This document shows, piece after piece, positions 1 to 5,250 of a DNA stretch of 5,250 bases (the stretch's first letter is position 1; every line of letters starts with the position of its first letter). Origin of the DNA: an uncultured Nitrosomonadales bacterium (lineage in GTDB: Bacteria; Pseudomonadota; Gammaproteobacteria; Burkholderiales; Gallionellaceae); NCBI GenBank assembly GCA_903934275.1, contig CAIZNF010000044.1, positions 1 to 5,250 of the forward strand. Reading direction: 5' to 3'. Position numbers and translations under genes: made by a program. The notes under the pieces are model-generated. The model was not told the DNA's origin. It searched no databases and saw only the letters and a list, made by a program, of their open reading frames with translations.

Positions 1-1
1 T

Positions 2-973
2 GCTATACGCAAGAGCTACAGCGACTGTAGCGGCTGCGGCTTGTGTACGCTGGTGTGTCCGGTGTGGCGCAACAAACGCGACCTGCAACACAGCCCGCTT
101 GGCTGGGCAAAGGCGCTGCAACACGGCGCTACACCAGGTGATCTGGCCGATGCGGTGCAGGATTGCACCTTATGTCGTGCGTGCGATCCGGTGTGCCCGG
201 AACAGATAGACATCAGCGGCATGATATTGAAGCTGCGCGGGCAACGGCCTCATCAGCAAACAGCTGCAAGGCAGGAACTCATGGTGGCGCAGGCAAAACG
301 GCCTGCTCCGAGCTACCAGAAAAAAACTGCGTTGCTGGCTAGCGAAGCATTTCGCGCGCATCCCGCTCTCCTGAATCACATCGTGGCATTGCTTGGAAGA
401 GCGGGTGTGCTTGTCGTGGCACATGATGATGGAGCCGATATTTCGCTGGCATTAGAAGCGGGCCTGTCCGTCCCATCCGGGAGATTGGCTGCATTGGTAG
501 AGTCGTTGCGGCGCGCGGATAAGGTCATTGCTGCCGATGGCCTACTGCTGCCCTATTTGGCGCAGTGGTTGCCCGCCGCAAAAGTATTGAGCTTGGGCGA
601 AACATTGAGCTCGCTCGAAGCTGTCCGCCGCAACCTGCGCACAACAGACCTGTATGTGATCGAGCCGCGCGCCTACCATGCCGATTATGTGCGGCTGGTA
701 AAACACTACGACCGCTTGCACAAGGAATGCGGCTGTGAGTTCAACCTCGACCTGCAACGCATCGCCATACCCGCCACCGCGCGCGGCTTGCCGCAGAGGC
801 TTGGATTGATGACACCGGACGACGATGCACAAGCGCGCTGGGTGTTGCATGGCCGCAGCATCACCCGCATCGTGGTCGAGAACCTGGAAGATCGCGTGGC
901 TTTTGAGAAAGTCAGTGATGTCCCGGTGGTGCATCTGGCAGAGTTGGCGGAGGATTGGCATGATACTAATTAA
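2..973 (+). CDS. Iron-sulfur protein with two 4Fe-4S motifs (5' partial)
   Basis: The reading frame is open from the first full codon (base 2) to TAA at 971-973, giving 323 visible residues; the start lies upstream. Counting from base 2, two ferredoxin-type cysteine sets are visible: C9-x2-C12-x2-C15-x3-C19-P and C55-x2-C58-x2-C61-x3-C65-P. They predict two [4Fe-4S] clusters, as in the electron-transfer modules of GlpC, GlcF, LutA and HdrC-type proteins. The TTG at 41 cannot be the start because it would remove two cysteines of the first cluster. The C-terminal half (about 115-323) has alternating hydrophobic stretches resembling a degenerate CCG-type domain, but only two more cysteines occur (C243 and C245, in KECGC), so a full CCG cluster site is not evident. 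No signal peptide or membrane segment is visible, so a cytoplasmic or membrane-associated partner is inferred. The next gene encodes a flavoprotein, a natural redox partner. The Fe-S call is firm; the exact family and substrate are not recognised. Confidence 0.85.
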   Translation, partial: AIRKSYSDCSGCGLCTLVCPVWRNKRDLQHSPLGWAKALQHGATPGDLADAVQDCTLCRACDPVCPEQIDISGMILKLRGQRPHQQTAARQELMVAQAKRPAPSYQKKTALLASEAFRAHPALLNHIVALLGRAGVLVVAHDDGADISLALEAGLSVPSGRLAALVESLRRADKVIAADGLLLPYLAQWLPAAKVLSLGETLSSLEAVRRNLRTTDLYVIEPRAYHADYVRLVKHYDRLHKECGCEFNLDLQRIAIPATARGLPQRLGLMTPDDDAQARWVLHGRSITRIVVENLEDRVAFEKVSDVPVVHLAELAEDWHDTN

Positions 974-980
974 TGCAGTG

Positions 981-1035
981 GTAGGGCGGGTTCTACCCGC
1001 CACAAATAAATGATGTCGGGCAGAGCCCGACCTAC
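981..1035. repeat. Inverted pair of REP-like hairpin elements (BIME-like)
   Basis: Two 21-nt units face each other, at 981-1001 (+) and 1015-1035 (-), separated by 13 AT-rich bases. Each is GTAGG followed by a hairpin. The first has stem GGCGGGT/ACCCGCC (985-991/995-1001) with loop TCT; the second has stem GTCGGGC/GCCCGAC (1015-1021/1025-1031) with loop AGA. Read in the same orientation, the units match at 17 of 21 positions, and the four differences form two compensated base pairs. A GTAG tetranucleotide before a hairpin is the known hallmark of REP sequences mobilised by RAYT (TnpA-REP) transposases. The outer GTAGG and CCTAC can also pair. The element begins 7 nt after the upstream stop codon. 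No T-run follows, so a classical terminator is unlikely; an effect on mRNA stability or partial termination is possible. Confidence 0.75.
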
Positions 1036-1060
1036 AATTGCATATTCGTGAAAATTTATT

Positions 1061-1066
1061 GAAGGG
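1061..1066 (+). promoter_or_regulatory. Ribosome binding site of the flavoprotein gene
   Basis: GAAGGG lies five bases before the ATG at 1072. It supports that start, which also places the FAD-binding beta strand at residues 4-9, as usual for the family. Confidence 0.6.
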
Positions 1067-1071
1067 TTTTA

Positions 1072-2280
1072 ATGCGCACAGTTGATGTAGTAATCGTCGG
1101 AGCAGGGTTGGCCGCCGCCGCTGCCGCCAAGCGCTTGGTGGATGCGGGTTTGGAGACTATCGTGCTGGAGCGTTTCCAGTTGCCGCGTCACAAGATTTGC
1201 AGCGGTATTTTGTCGCCGCGCGGGCATCGTTTTTTGCTGGAGAATTTCGGCTCCTTGCCGCGCGAAACGCTGCATGATCCTGTTTCGTGCCGTGGCGTGA
1301 CTTTTCACTTTCCCAGCATGGTGTCGATCCCGATGGACTTTTATGGTGGCACGACCCCGCACTTGCACCGCAAATACGCCGATCACTGGGCGATTCAGCG
1401 CAGCGGGGCGGAAGTTCACGATCAGACTTCGTTCGTCGGCTTGCAGGACAACGGCGATCATGTGATCGTGCGGACAAAAAAAAATGGTGAGCCGGTCGAG
1501 TATCGCGCGCGCCAAGTTATCGGCGCGGATGGCCCGAATTCGCCGGTGGTGCGCGCGGTTTACCCGGAATATCAGAAGTCGATTCCCTGGTTTTTTGTTG
1601 GGCAGAAATTCCATGAGATTATTGAGTGCCCGCTGGATGAGCAGTATTTTCATTTCTGGTTTCATCCCGATCTCGGTCATTACACATGGAGCCACGCCCG
1701 CGATGGGCGGCAGATCGTCGGCGTGGGTTTTAAGCGCGGCGACAATTTCGCGAAGAAGCATGAAAATGTGGTGAATTACTTTTCCGAGAAACATGGCGTA
1801 CGTCTGCATGATGCCGTTGACGACGAAGGCTGCGGCGAAAATTTCGGACCATCGCTGATCAACCGTTATGTGTTCGGCAAGGGCAACGTGCTGATCACCG
1901 GGCAGGCGGCGGGATTTCTCAATATGATCGGAGAGGGCATGAGTTGCGCGCTGCATTCCGGCGCGATTTGTGGCGAGGCTATTGTGGAAGCAAGGTTGCG
2001 CAACCGCCTGATGCAGGAGGTGTATCGCAAAATGATCGCGTCAGAAGTGCGCCGCACGACCGACCAGTGGAACCCGCTCAAAATCGCTTTCGACCGTCCG
2101 CACGAAGCCGACTTTCCAGCCGCGTTGATGGCGCTGGGCTGGCGCGACCGCGCCAAGGTGTTGCGCGACATGTGGGACTTCGTTGTGTTGTACAAGGAAT
2201 TCAAGTGGGGAAGGCAAATCATGCGGGCCGCCATGCAGCGGCCTTTTATCGGCGGCTATTCGATGCGGCATTGGTTGTAG
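1072..2280 (+). CDS. FAD-dependent oxidoreductase, geranylgeranyl-reductase/FixC-like family
   Basis: This 402-residue protein has the layout of group A flavoprotein oxidoreductases. An N-terminal Rossmann beta-alpha-beta runs VDVVIVGAGLAAAAAAKRL (residues 4-22), with an acidic end of strand 2 at VLER. Next come the family-typical PRHKICSGILSP segment (about 39-50), the second FAD motif GADGPNS (151-157), and the third FAD region GNVLITGQAAGF followed by GEGMSCALHSG (about 271-298). The length is normal for the family, whose members reduce prenyl chains or pass electrons to quinone or ferredoxin. Two canonical residues differ: the third glycine of GxGxxG is alanine (GAGLAA), and the aspartate of GDAAG is glutamine (Q278). 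FAD binding is still likely. There is no clear membrane span. The gene follows the Fe-S protein gene with a 98-bp spacer, so a redox pair is plausible. A run of nine A's (1476-1484) encodes part of TKKN. The superfamily is confident; the substrate is unknown. Confidence 0.88.
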   Translation: MRTVDVVIVGAGLAAAAAAKRLVDAGLETIVLERFQLPRHKICSGILSPRGHRFLLENFGSLPRETLHDPVSCRGVTFHFPSMVSIPMDFYGGTTPHLHRKYADHWAIQRSGAEVHDQTSFVGLQDNGDHVIVRTKKNGEPVEYRARQVIGADGPNSPVVRAVYPEYQKSIPWFFVGQKFHEIIECPLDEQYFHFWFHPDLGHYTWSHARDGRQIVGVGFKRGDNFAKKHENVVNYFSEKHGVRLHDAVDDEGCGENFGPSLINRYVFGKGNVLITGQAAGFLNMIGEGMSCALHSGAICGEAIVEARLRNRLMQEVYRKMIASEVRRTTDQWNPLKIAFDRPHEADFPAALMALGWRDRAKVLRDMWDFVVLYKEFKWGRQIMRAAMQRPFIGGYSMRHWL

Positions 2281-2289
2281 AGAACCGCT

Positions 2290-2369
2290 ATGAACCCAGT
2301 TTCATCTCAGCGGCCGTGTTGATTGCATCATGAACCCAGTTTCATCTCAGCGGCCGTGTTGATTGCATC
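2290..2369. repeat. Perfect tandem duplication of a 40-bp unit
   Basis: Bases 2290-2329 and 2330-2369 are identical over all 40 positions, and the match stops at both edges (T2289 against C2329; A2330 against T2370). The unit begins ATGAACCCAGTTTCAT and ends GTTGATTGCATC, with a CGGCCG palindrome inside. Forty is not a multiple of three and neither neighbouring gene reads through it. Each copy happens to contain a ten-codon ATG-to-TGA frame, but without a convincing ribosome binding site. It sits 9 bp after the flavoprotein stop codon and upstream of the predicted dctP promoter. It could be a doubled regulator site or a recent slippage duplication. An assembly artefact is less likely but possible. 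Confidence 0.9.
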
Positions 2370-2397
2370 TCCCGCGTTTCAAAAATAAGCAACTCTT

Positions 2398-2426
2398 TTG
2401 ATAAAAACTTATAGTCGTACTCTTAT
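2398..2426 (+). promoter_or_regulatory. Candidate sigma70-type promoter for dctPQM
   Basis: TTGATA (2398-2403, five of six matches to TTGACA) and TCTTAT (2421-2426, four of six matches to TATAAT) are separated by 17 bases. The surroundings are AT-rich compared with the flanking genes. Transcription would start near 2433 and give a leader of about 90 nt. The call rests only on consensus matching. Confidence 0.45.
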
Positions 2427-2448
2427 GCGCTCGTCGTATTGTGCCTTG

Positions 2449-2468
2449 CATCTAATCGGATTATGATG
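2449..2468. promoter_or_regulatory. Imperfect palindrome in the dctP leader, possible operator
   Basis: TAATC-G-GATTA (2453-2463) is a perfect inverted repeat, and the flanking CATC (2449-2452) and GATG (2465-2468) extend it after one extra base on the right. The one-base centre makes an RNA hairpin unlikely, so a dimeric repressor site just downstream of the predicted transcription start is the more natural reading. No regulator family is recognised from it. Confidence 0.25.
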
Positions 2469-2510
2469 TCCCGGCTAAGGAGTTTTAGCATCAGTGTTGT
2501 CAATCTACTC

Positions 2511-2517
2511 AAGGAGG
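2511..2517 (+). promoter_or_regulatory. Strong ribosome binding site fixing the GTG start of dctP
   Basis: AAGGAGG lies five bases before GTG at 2523. In-frame upstream candidates (TTG 2439, ATG 2463) lack a comparable site and would put charged residues and a second hydrophobic stretch ahead of the signal peptide. Confidence 0.85.
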
Positions 2518-2522
2518 AAATT

Positions 2523-3524
2523 GTGAGAAATTTGGGCGCGTTATGCGGTGGTTTGTTGTTGTGTCTGTCTTTGGCAGTATCTGCCGACCCCATTATCATC
2601 AAATTCAGCCATGTGGTTGCGGCCGCCACGCCCAAGGGCAAGGCATCTGAGTTTTTTGCCCAGAGAGCTGCGGAATTGACCAAGAATAAAGTCAAAGTAG
2701 AGGTCTATCCGAACAGTGCGTTGTACAAGGATAAGGAAGAGATGGAGGCACTGCAAATCGGTGCAGTACAGATGCTGGCTCCATCATTGGCGAAATTTGG
2801 CCCGCTCGGTGTGAAGGAATTTGAAGCCTTCGATTTCCCATACATCTTTGACGATACTGCCGATTTGCACAAGATTACGCAAGGACCGATTGGCGCTTCA
2901 TTGCTGGCTAAGTTGGAACCAAAAGGTATCAAGGGGTTGGCGTTCTGGGATAACGGCTTTAAGTCTTTTTCGGCAAATACGCCCATAAAAAGCCCGGCTG
3001 ATCTGAAGGGCAAAAAAATGCGTATTCAGTCGTCCAAAGTGCTTGAAGAGGAGATTCGGTCGGTCGGCGGCTTGCCGCAAGTGATGGCCTTCTCCGAAGT
3101 CTATCAAGCTTTACAGACGGGTGTCGTGGATGGTACCGAGAATCCAATCTCCAATCTGTACACTCAGAAAATGCACGAAGTTCAAAAACATCTAACCTTG
3201 ACCAATCACGGTTATCTCGGCTACGCCGTCATCGTCAACAAGAAATTTTGGGAGAGTTTGCCGGTTGACGTTCGCGGACAGCTTGAGCTGGCCGTGAAGG
3301 AAGCCACTATTTACGCCAACAAGATTGCCCAGGAAGAAAATGATTCCGCACTTGAAGGTGTGAGGAAGAGCGGCAAGACAGTTGTCTATACTCCAACCAA
3401 TGAAGAAAAAATGGCATTCAAAAAAGCGATGGCACCAGTGCACACCAAGATGGCTGATCGCGTCGGCAGTGAATTGCTGAAATCCATATACAAAGAGACC
3501 GGCTTCGATCCGGGCAAGCTGTAA
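2523..3524 (+). CDS. dctP: TRAP transporter periplasmic solute-binding protein DctP
   Basis: The protein has 333 residues from the GTG start. A Sec signal peptide is clear: short N-region with R2, hydrophobic core about 4-19, and signal peptidase I site AVSA|DP after residue 21, leaving a mature protein of about 312 residues. The body is a typical DctP-type TRAP binding protein: IIIKFSHVVAAATPKGK at the mature N-terminus, VEVYPNSALYKDKEEMEAL, APSLAKFGPLGVKEFE, GIKGLAFWDNGFK, KKMRIQSSKV and VYQALQTGVVDGTENP. R167 in MRIQ corresponds to the conserved arginine that grips the substrate carboxylate in TRAP binding proteins, and N207 in GTENP lies at another known ligand-contact region. The similarity pattern favours C4-dicarboxylates (succinate, malate, fumarate), although TRAP proteins of this type also bind other organic acids. 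It acts in the periplasm, delivering ligand to DctQM encoded downstream. The TRAP call is very secure; the substrate is inferred. Confidence 0.95.
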   Translation: MRNLGALCGGLLLCLSLAVSADPIIIKFSHVVAAATPKGKASEFFAQRAAELTKNKVKVEVYPNSALYKDKEEMEALQIGAVQMLAPSLAKFGPLGVKEFEAFDFPYIFDDTADLHKITQGPIGASLLAKLEPKGIKGLAFWDNGFKSFSANTPIKSPADLKGKKMRIQSSKVLEEEIRSVGGLPQVMAFSEVYQALQTGVVDGTENPISNLYTQKMHEVQKHLTLTNHGYLGYAVIVNKKFWESLPVDVRGQLELAVKEATIYANKIAQEENDSALEGVRKSGKTVVYTPTNEEKMAFKKAMAPVHTKMADRVGSELLKSIYKETGFDPGKL

Positions 3525-3539
3525 GCCTTCAACATTAAA

Positions 3540-3571
3540 CCACCGGCGCGAACGCGACGGTGGTCGCCGTC
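3540..3571 (+). promoter_or_regulatory. Structured spacer with overlapping hairpins between dctP and dctQ
   Basis: CCACCG (3540-3545) pairs with CGGTGG (3558-3563); past a G/A mismatch, CGCG can pair with CGCG, giving a compact stem. Two mutually exclusive alternatives overlap it: GCGAC/GTCGC (3554-3558/3563-3567) and GACGG/CCGTC (3556-3560/3567-3571). No T-run follows, so this is not a classical terminator. In binding-protein transporter operons, a structure here often protects the 3' end of the binding-protein mRNA or attenuates the membrane genes. That role is inferred. Confidence 0.45.
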
Positions 3572-3623
3572 ACGCCACATTGCGCTCAGCATACATACCG
3601 CTAACCAGGGTGAGCCCCCGTTC

Positions 3624-4403
3624 ATGAAATATCTCGATCACCTTGAGGAATGGATAATTACCTTCCTCATGGCCGCTGCGACACTGATTATTTTCGTCGC
3701 TGTCGTCCATCGCTACGCTGCCAGCACAAGTATTCCCGTCGTGCAGGACTGGCTCCTGACACTCAATTTCACTTGGGCGCAGGAACTCACCATCATCATG
3801 TTCGTCTGGATGGCCAAGTTTGGTGCCGCCTACGGTGTGCGCACCGGCATCCACGTCGGAGTCGATGTGCTGATCAACCGGCTCAATGAAAAAATGCGTG
3901 CAAAATTTATCGTTTTTGGTTTGCTCGCCGGGGCAACTTTTACCGGGATCGTAGGGGTGATTGGCGCTTATTTTGTTTGGGAAAACGGCGCGCACCATGC
4001 TTTTCTCAGTCTAATTGGCAGCCCACTCGGCGATATTCCCGAAGGGCCTACGACACCGGATCTCGAATGGCCGACCTGGATGGTTTACTCCGCGATTCCG
4101 CTCGGTACAGGTCTGATGTGCTTCCGCTTTTTGCAGGTTATGGTCGGTTTTCTCAAGACTGGCGATTTGCCTCACCACGACCACGGGCATGTTGATGGCC
4201 TCGAAGAGGATTCGCCCCAGGTTGATATCGATGTCTATTCGCTGGATGACAACCTGCACATGCGCGACCTCACGCACAATATGATTGGCGACAATCGCCG
4301 TAGCGATGATGAGCGCCGCAATGCGATTGGAGGCACGGACGCACAGGAGCGTCGAAATGCTGATGCGCGTCGCCGTGAAAATTTGGGAGGCGAGCCGAAA
4401 TGA
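3624..4403 (+). CDS. dctQ: TRAP transporter small membrane subunit DctQ with long polar C-terminal tail
   Basis: The protein has 259 residues; ATG is preceded by AGGGTGAG (3607-3614), nine bases upstream. It shows the four-helix DctQ plan: hydrophobic segments at about 10-30, 52-72, 93-119 and 150-177. The conserved features of the family are the tryptophan/glutamate start of helix 2 (TWAQELTIIMFVWMAKFGAAYG) and the RTGIHVGVD loop after it. DctQ sits in the inner membrane and scaffolds DctM in the sodium-driven TRAP importer. It is longer than the roughly 160-230 residues usual for the family because of a hydrophilic tail from about 179. That tail has a histidine-rich patch (HHDHGH, 184-189), an acidic stretch, then an arginine-rich end with repeated ERRNA (230-234 and 242-246). 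The tail would most likely lie in the cytoplasm by usual DctQ topology (inferred). The stop codon overlaps the dctM start (ATGA), indicating translational coupling. Confidence 0.93.
   Translation: MKYLDHLEEWIITFLMAAATLIIFVAVVHRYAASTSIPVVQDWLLTLNFTWAQELTIIMFVWMAKFGAAYGVRTGIHVGVDVLINRLNEKMRAKFIVFGLLAGATFTGIVGVIGAYFVWENGAHHAFLSLIGSPLGDIPEGPTTPDLEWPTWMVYSAIPLGTGLMCFRFLQVMVGFLKTGDLPHHDHGHVDGLEEDSPQVDIDVYSLDDNLHMRDLTHNMIGDNRRSDDERRNAIGGTDAQERRNADARRRENLGGEPK
4385..4390 (+). promoter_or_regulatory. Ribosome binding site of dctM inside the dctQ 3' end
   Basis: GGGAGG lies nine bases before the dctM ATG at 4400, within the last codons of dctQ. It fixes the start at the ATGA overlap. Confidence 0.7.
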
Positions 4404-5250
4404 ACGCCACAATTATCTTCATACTACTGTTGGTACTCATGCTGACCGGTATGCCGATCTCGATTTCTCTTGGCCTCACCGTACTCAGTTTTCTGTTCAT
4501 GTTCACGCAGGTACCGATTGAATCGGTCGCGTTGAAGCTGTTTACCGGCATCGAGAAATTCGAGATCATGGCGATTCCGTTTTTTATTCTCGCCGGTAAT
4601 TTTCTCACCCACGGTGGCGTTGCGCGCCGCATGATCAGATTTGCCTCATCAATGGTCGGGCACTGGTATGGCGGCCTCGGCCTGGCCGGTGTGCTTGCCT
4701 GTGCCTTGTTTGCGGCAATTTCAGGTTCTTCACCGGCAACGGTGGTAGCGATTGGCTCGATACTGTTGCCAGCCATGCTCAAAGCGGGTTTTCCCAACAA
4801 ATTCGGAGCTGGCATCATCACCACTTCGGGGGCGCTCGGTATTCTGGTGCCTCCATCTATTGTCATGGTTATGTACTCGGTGGCGACCAACACATCGGTC
4901 GGCGCGTTGTTTATGGCGGGTATCGTGCCCGGTATCGCGTTGGCTTGTGTGTTGGGTTTTGTGACCTGGCATCGTGCGAAGAAATTCAACTATCCGCGTA
5001 TGCCCAAAGCCAGCTTTGCGGAGCGTCTGAAAACTTTTCGTGATTCGGCTTGGGGGCTGCTGCTGATCGTAATCGTCATGGGCGGCATCTACACCGGTTT
5101 GTTCACGCCGACCGAAGCTGCGGCGATGAGCGCGGTCTATGCCTTCATCATCGCCGTTTTTGTTTACAAGGATTTGAGTATCAAGGATGTGCCCAGAGTG
5201 CTGCTCAATTCGGCCAACATGTCGGCGATGCTGCTCTATATCATCACCAA
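4400..5250 (+). CDS. dctM: TRAP transporter large membrane subunit DctM (3' partial)
   Basis: An open frame of 283 codons plus two bases runs off the window end; full DctM proteins are about 425 residues, so roughly a third is missing. The start ATG overlaps the dctQ stop as ATGA. The sequence is strongly hydrophobic, with hallmark DctM stretches: LTGMPISISLGL (15-26), MAIPFFILAGNFL (57-69), ISGSSPATVVAIGSILLPAM (107-126), ITTSGALGILVPPSIVMVMYS (140-160) and GLFTPTEAAAMS (233-244). In the studied SiaQM transporters, the homologous serine/threonine/glycine/proline-rich hairpin regions form the sodium and substrate sites. DctM is the transport channel of the complex, in the inner membrane, and works with DctQ and the ligand-loaded DctP. 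Nothing unusual is seen in the visible part. The family call is secure. Confidence 0.95.
   Translation, partial: MNATIIFILLLVLMLTGMPISISLGLTVLSFLFMFTQVPIESVALKLFTGIEKFEIMAIPFFILAGNFLTHGGVARRMIRFASSMVGHWYGGLGLAGVLACALFAAISGSSPATVVAIGSILLPAMLKAGFPNKFGAGIITTSGALGILVPPSIVMVMYSVATNTSVGALFMAGIVPGIALACVLGFVTWHRAKKFNYPRMPKASFAERLKTFRDSAWGLLLIVIVMGGIYTGLFTPTEAAAMSAVYAFIIAVFVYKDLSIKDVPRVLLNSANMSAMLLYIIT

Larger units (their letters stand above)
2281..2522. other. Intergenic region upstream of the TRAP operon
   Basis: This 242-bp gap separates the flavoprotein gene from dctP. In order it holds the 40-bp tandem duplication, an AT-rich stretch with a sigma70-like promoter, a leader of about 90 nt with a palindrome (2449-2468) and a small stem-loop (GCTAA/TTAGC, 2474-2489), and the dctP ribosome binding site. 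I see no hairpin followed by a T-run that would terminate flavoprotein transcription here, and no RNA gene. Confidence 0.7.

Noticed and set aside
542..1003. Minus-strand open frame (153 codons) running into the REP pair
   Set aside because: Antisense to the Fe-S gene and starting inside the repeat; no protein-like motifs.
981..1035. Rho-independent terminator after the Fe-S gene
   Set aside because: The hairpins are GC-rich but neither is followed by a T-run; the internal symmetry and GTAG fit a REP pair better.
1069..1956. Long minus-strand open frame (295 codons) opposite the flavoprotein gene
   Set aside because: Its translation shows no recognisable domain and it mirrors the codon pattern of the clearly real + strand gene; it is an antisense shadow.
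2312..2327. Sigma54-like promoter in the 40-bp unit (GG...TTGCA), suggested by dct operons controlled by DctB/DctD elsewhere
   Set aside because: The -12 element TTGCA fits, but the GG is one base too far away and the rest of the -24 element is poor, in both copies.
1944..2333. Plus-strand open frame (129 codons) running from the flavoprotein gene into the 40-bp repeat
   Set aside because: Overlaps most of the flavoprotein C-terminus in another frame, with no ribosome binding site of note and no recognisable domain.
2290..2369. CRISPR array or short coding repeat
   Set aside because: The two units are directly adjacent with no spacers, there are only two, and 40 bases is not a whole number of codons.
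2439..2522. Upstream in-frame extension of dctP (TTG 2439 or ATG 2463)
   Set aside because: The AAGGAGG at 2511-2517 and the signal peptide that begins exactly at GTG 2523 make the shorter protein far more likely.
4270..4989. Minus-strand open frame (239 codons) opposite dctQ/dctM
   Set aside because: It lies across two secure TRAP genes and its translation has no coherent domain; chance antisense frame.

Overview
The window (about 5.2 kb, moderate GC, dense genes all on the + strand) looks like a proteobacterial chromosome. A betaproteobacterium is my best guess, from the character of the TRAP transporter proteins and of the REP-like repeat. That is an impression from reading the sequence, not a database result.

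Layout: (1) Positions 2-973 hold the 3' part of a gene for an iron-sulfur protein with two ferredoxin-type 4Fe-4S motifs. Its start lies before the window. (2) Positions 974-1071 are a short spacer almost filled by two small, inverted, REP-like hairpins, each flanked by GTAGG/CCTAC. (3) Positions 1072-2280 encode a 402-residue FAD-dependent oxidoreductase of the geranylgeranyl-reductase/FixC-like superfamily. (4) Positions 2281-2522 are a 242-bp non-coding gap. It holds a perfect 40-bp tandem duplication, a plausible sigma70-type promoter, a small palindrome and a strong ribosome binding site. (5) Positions 2523-5250 carry a TRAP transporter operon in the order dctP (periplasmic binding protein), dctQ (small membrane subunit) and dctM (large membrane subunit, cut by the window end). 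A 99-bp structured spacer separates dctP from dctQ; dctQ and dctM overlap by ATGA.

How the genes work together: DctP should capture a carboxylate, most likely a C4-dicarboxylate, in the periplasm and hand it to the DctQM membrane complex, which imports it using the sodium gradient. The upstream Fe-S protein and flavoprotein are neighbours with compatible redox cofactors and may form an electron-transfer pair, but their substrate cannot be told from sequence. Nothing links them to the transporter apart from adjacency; the promoter-bearing gap suggests separate transcription.

No clear new multi-gene system is visible. The points most worth a second look are the covarying REP pair, the exact 40-bp duplication, altered FAD-motif residues in the flavoprotein, the possible Fe-S/FAD pair, the structured dctP-dctQ spacer, and the long charged tail on DctQ.
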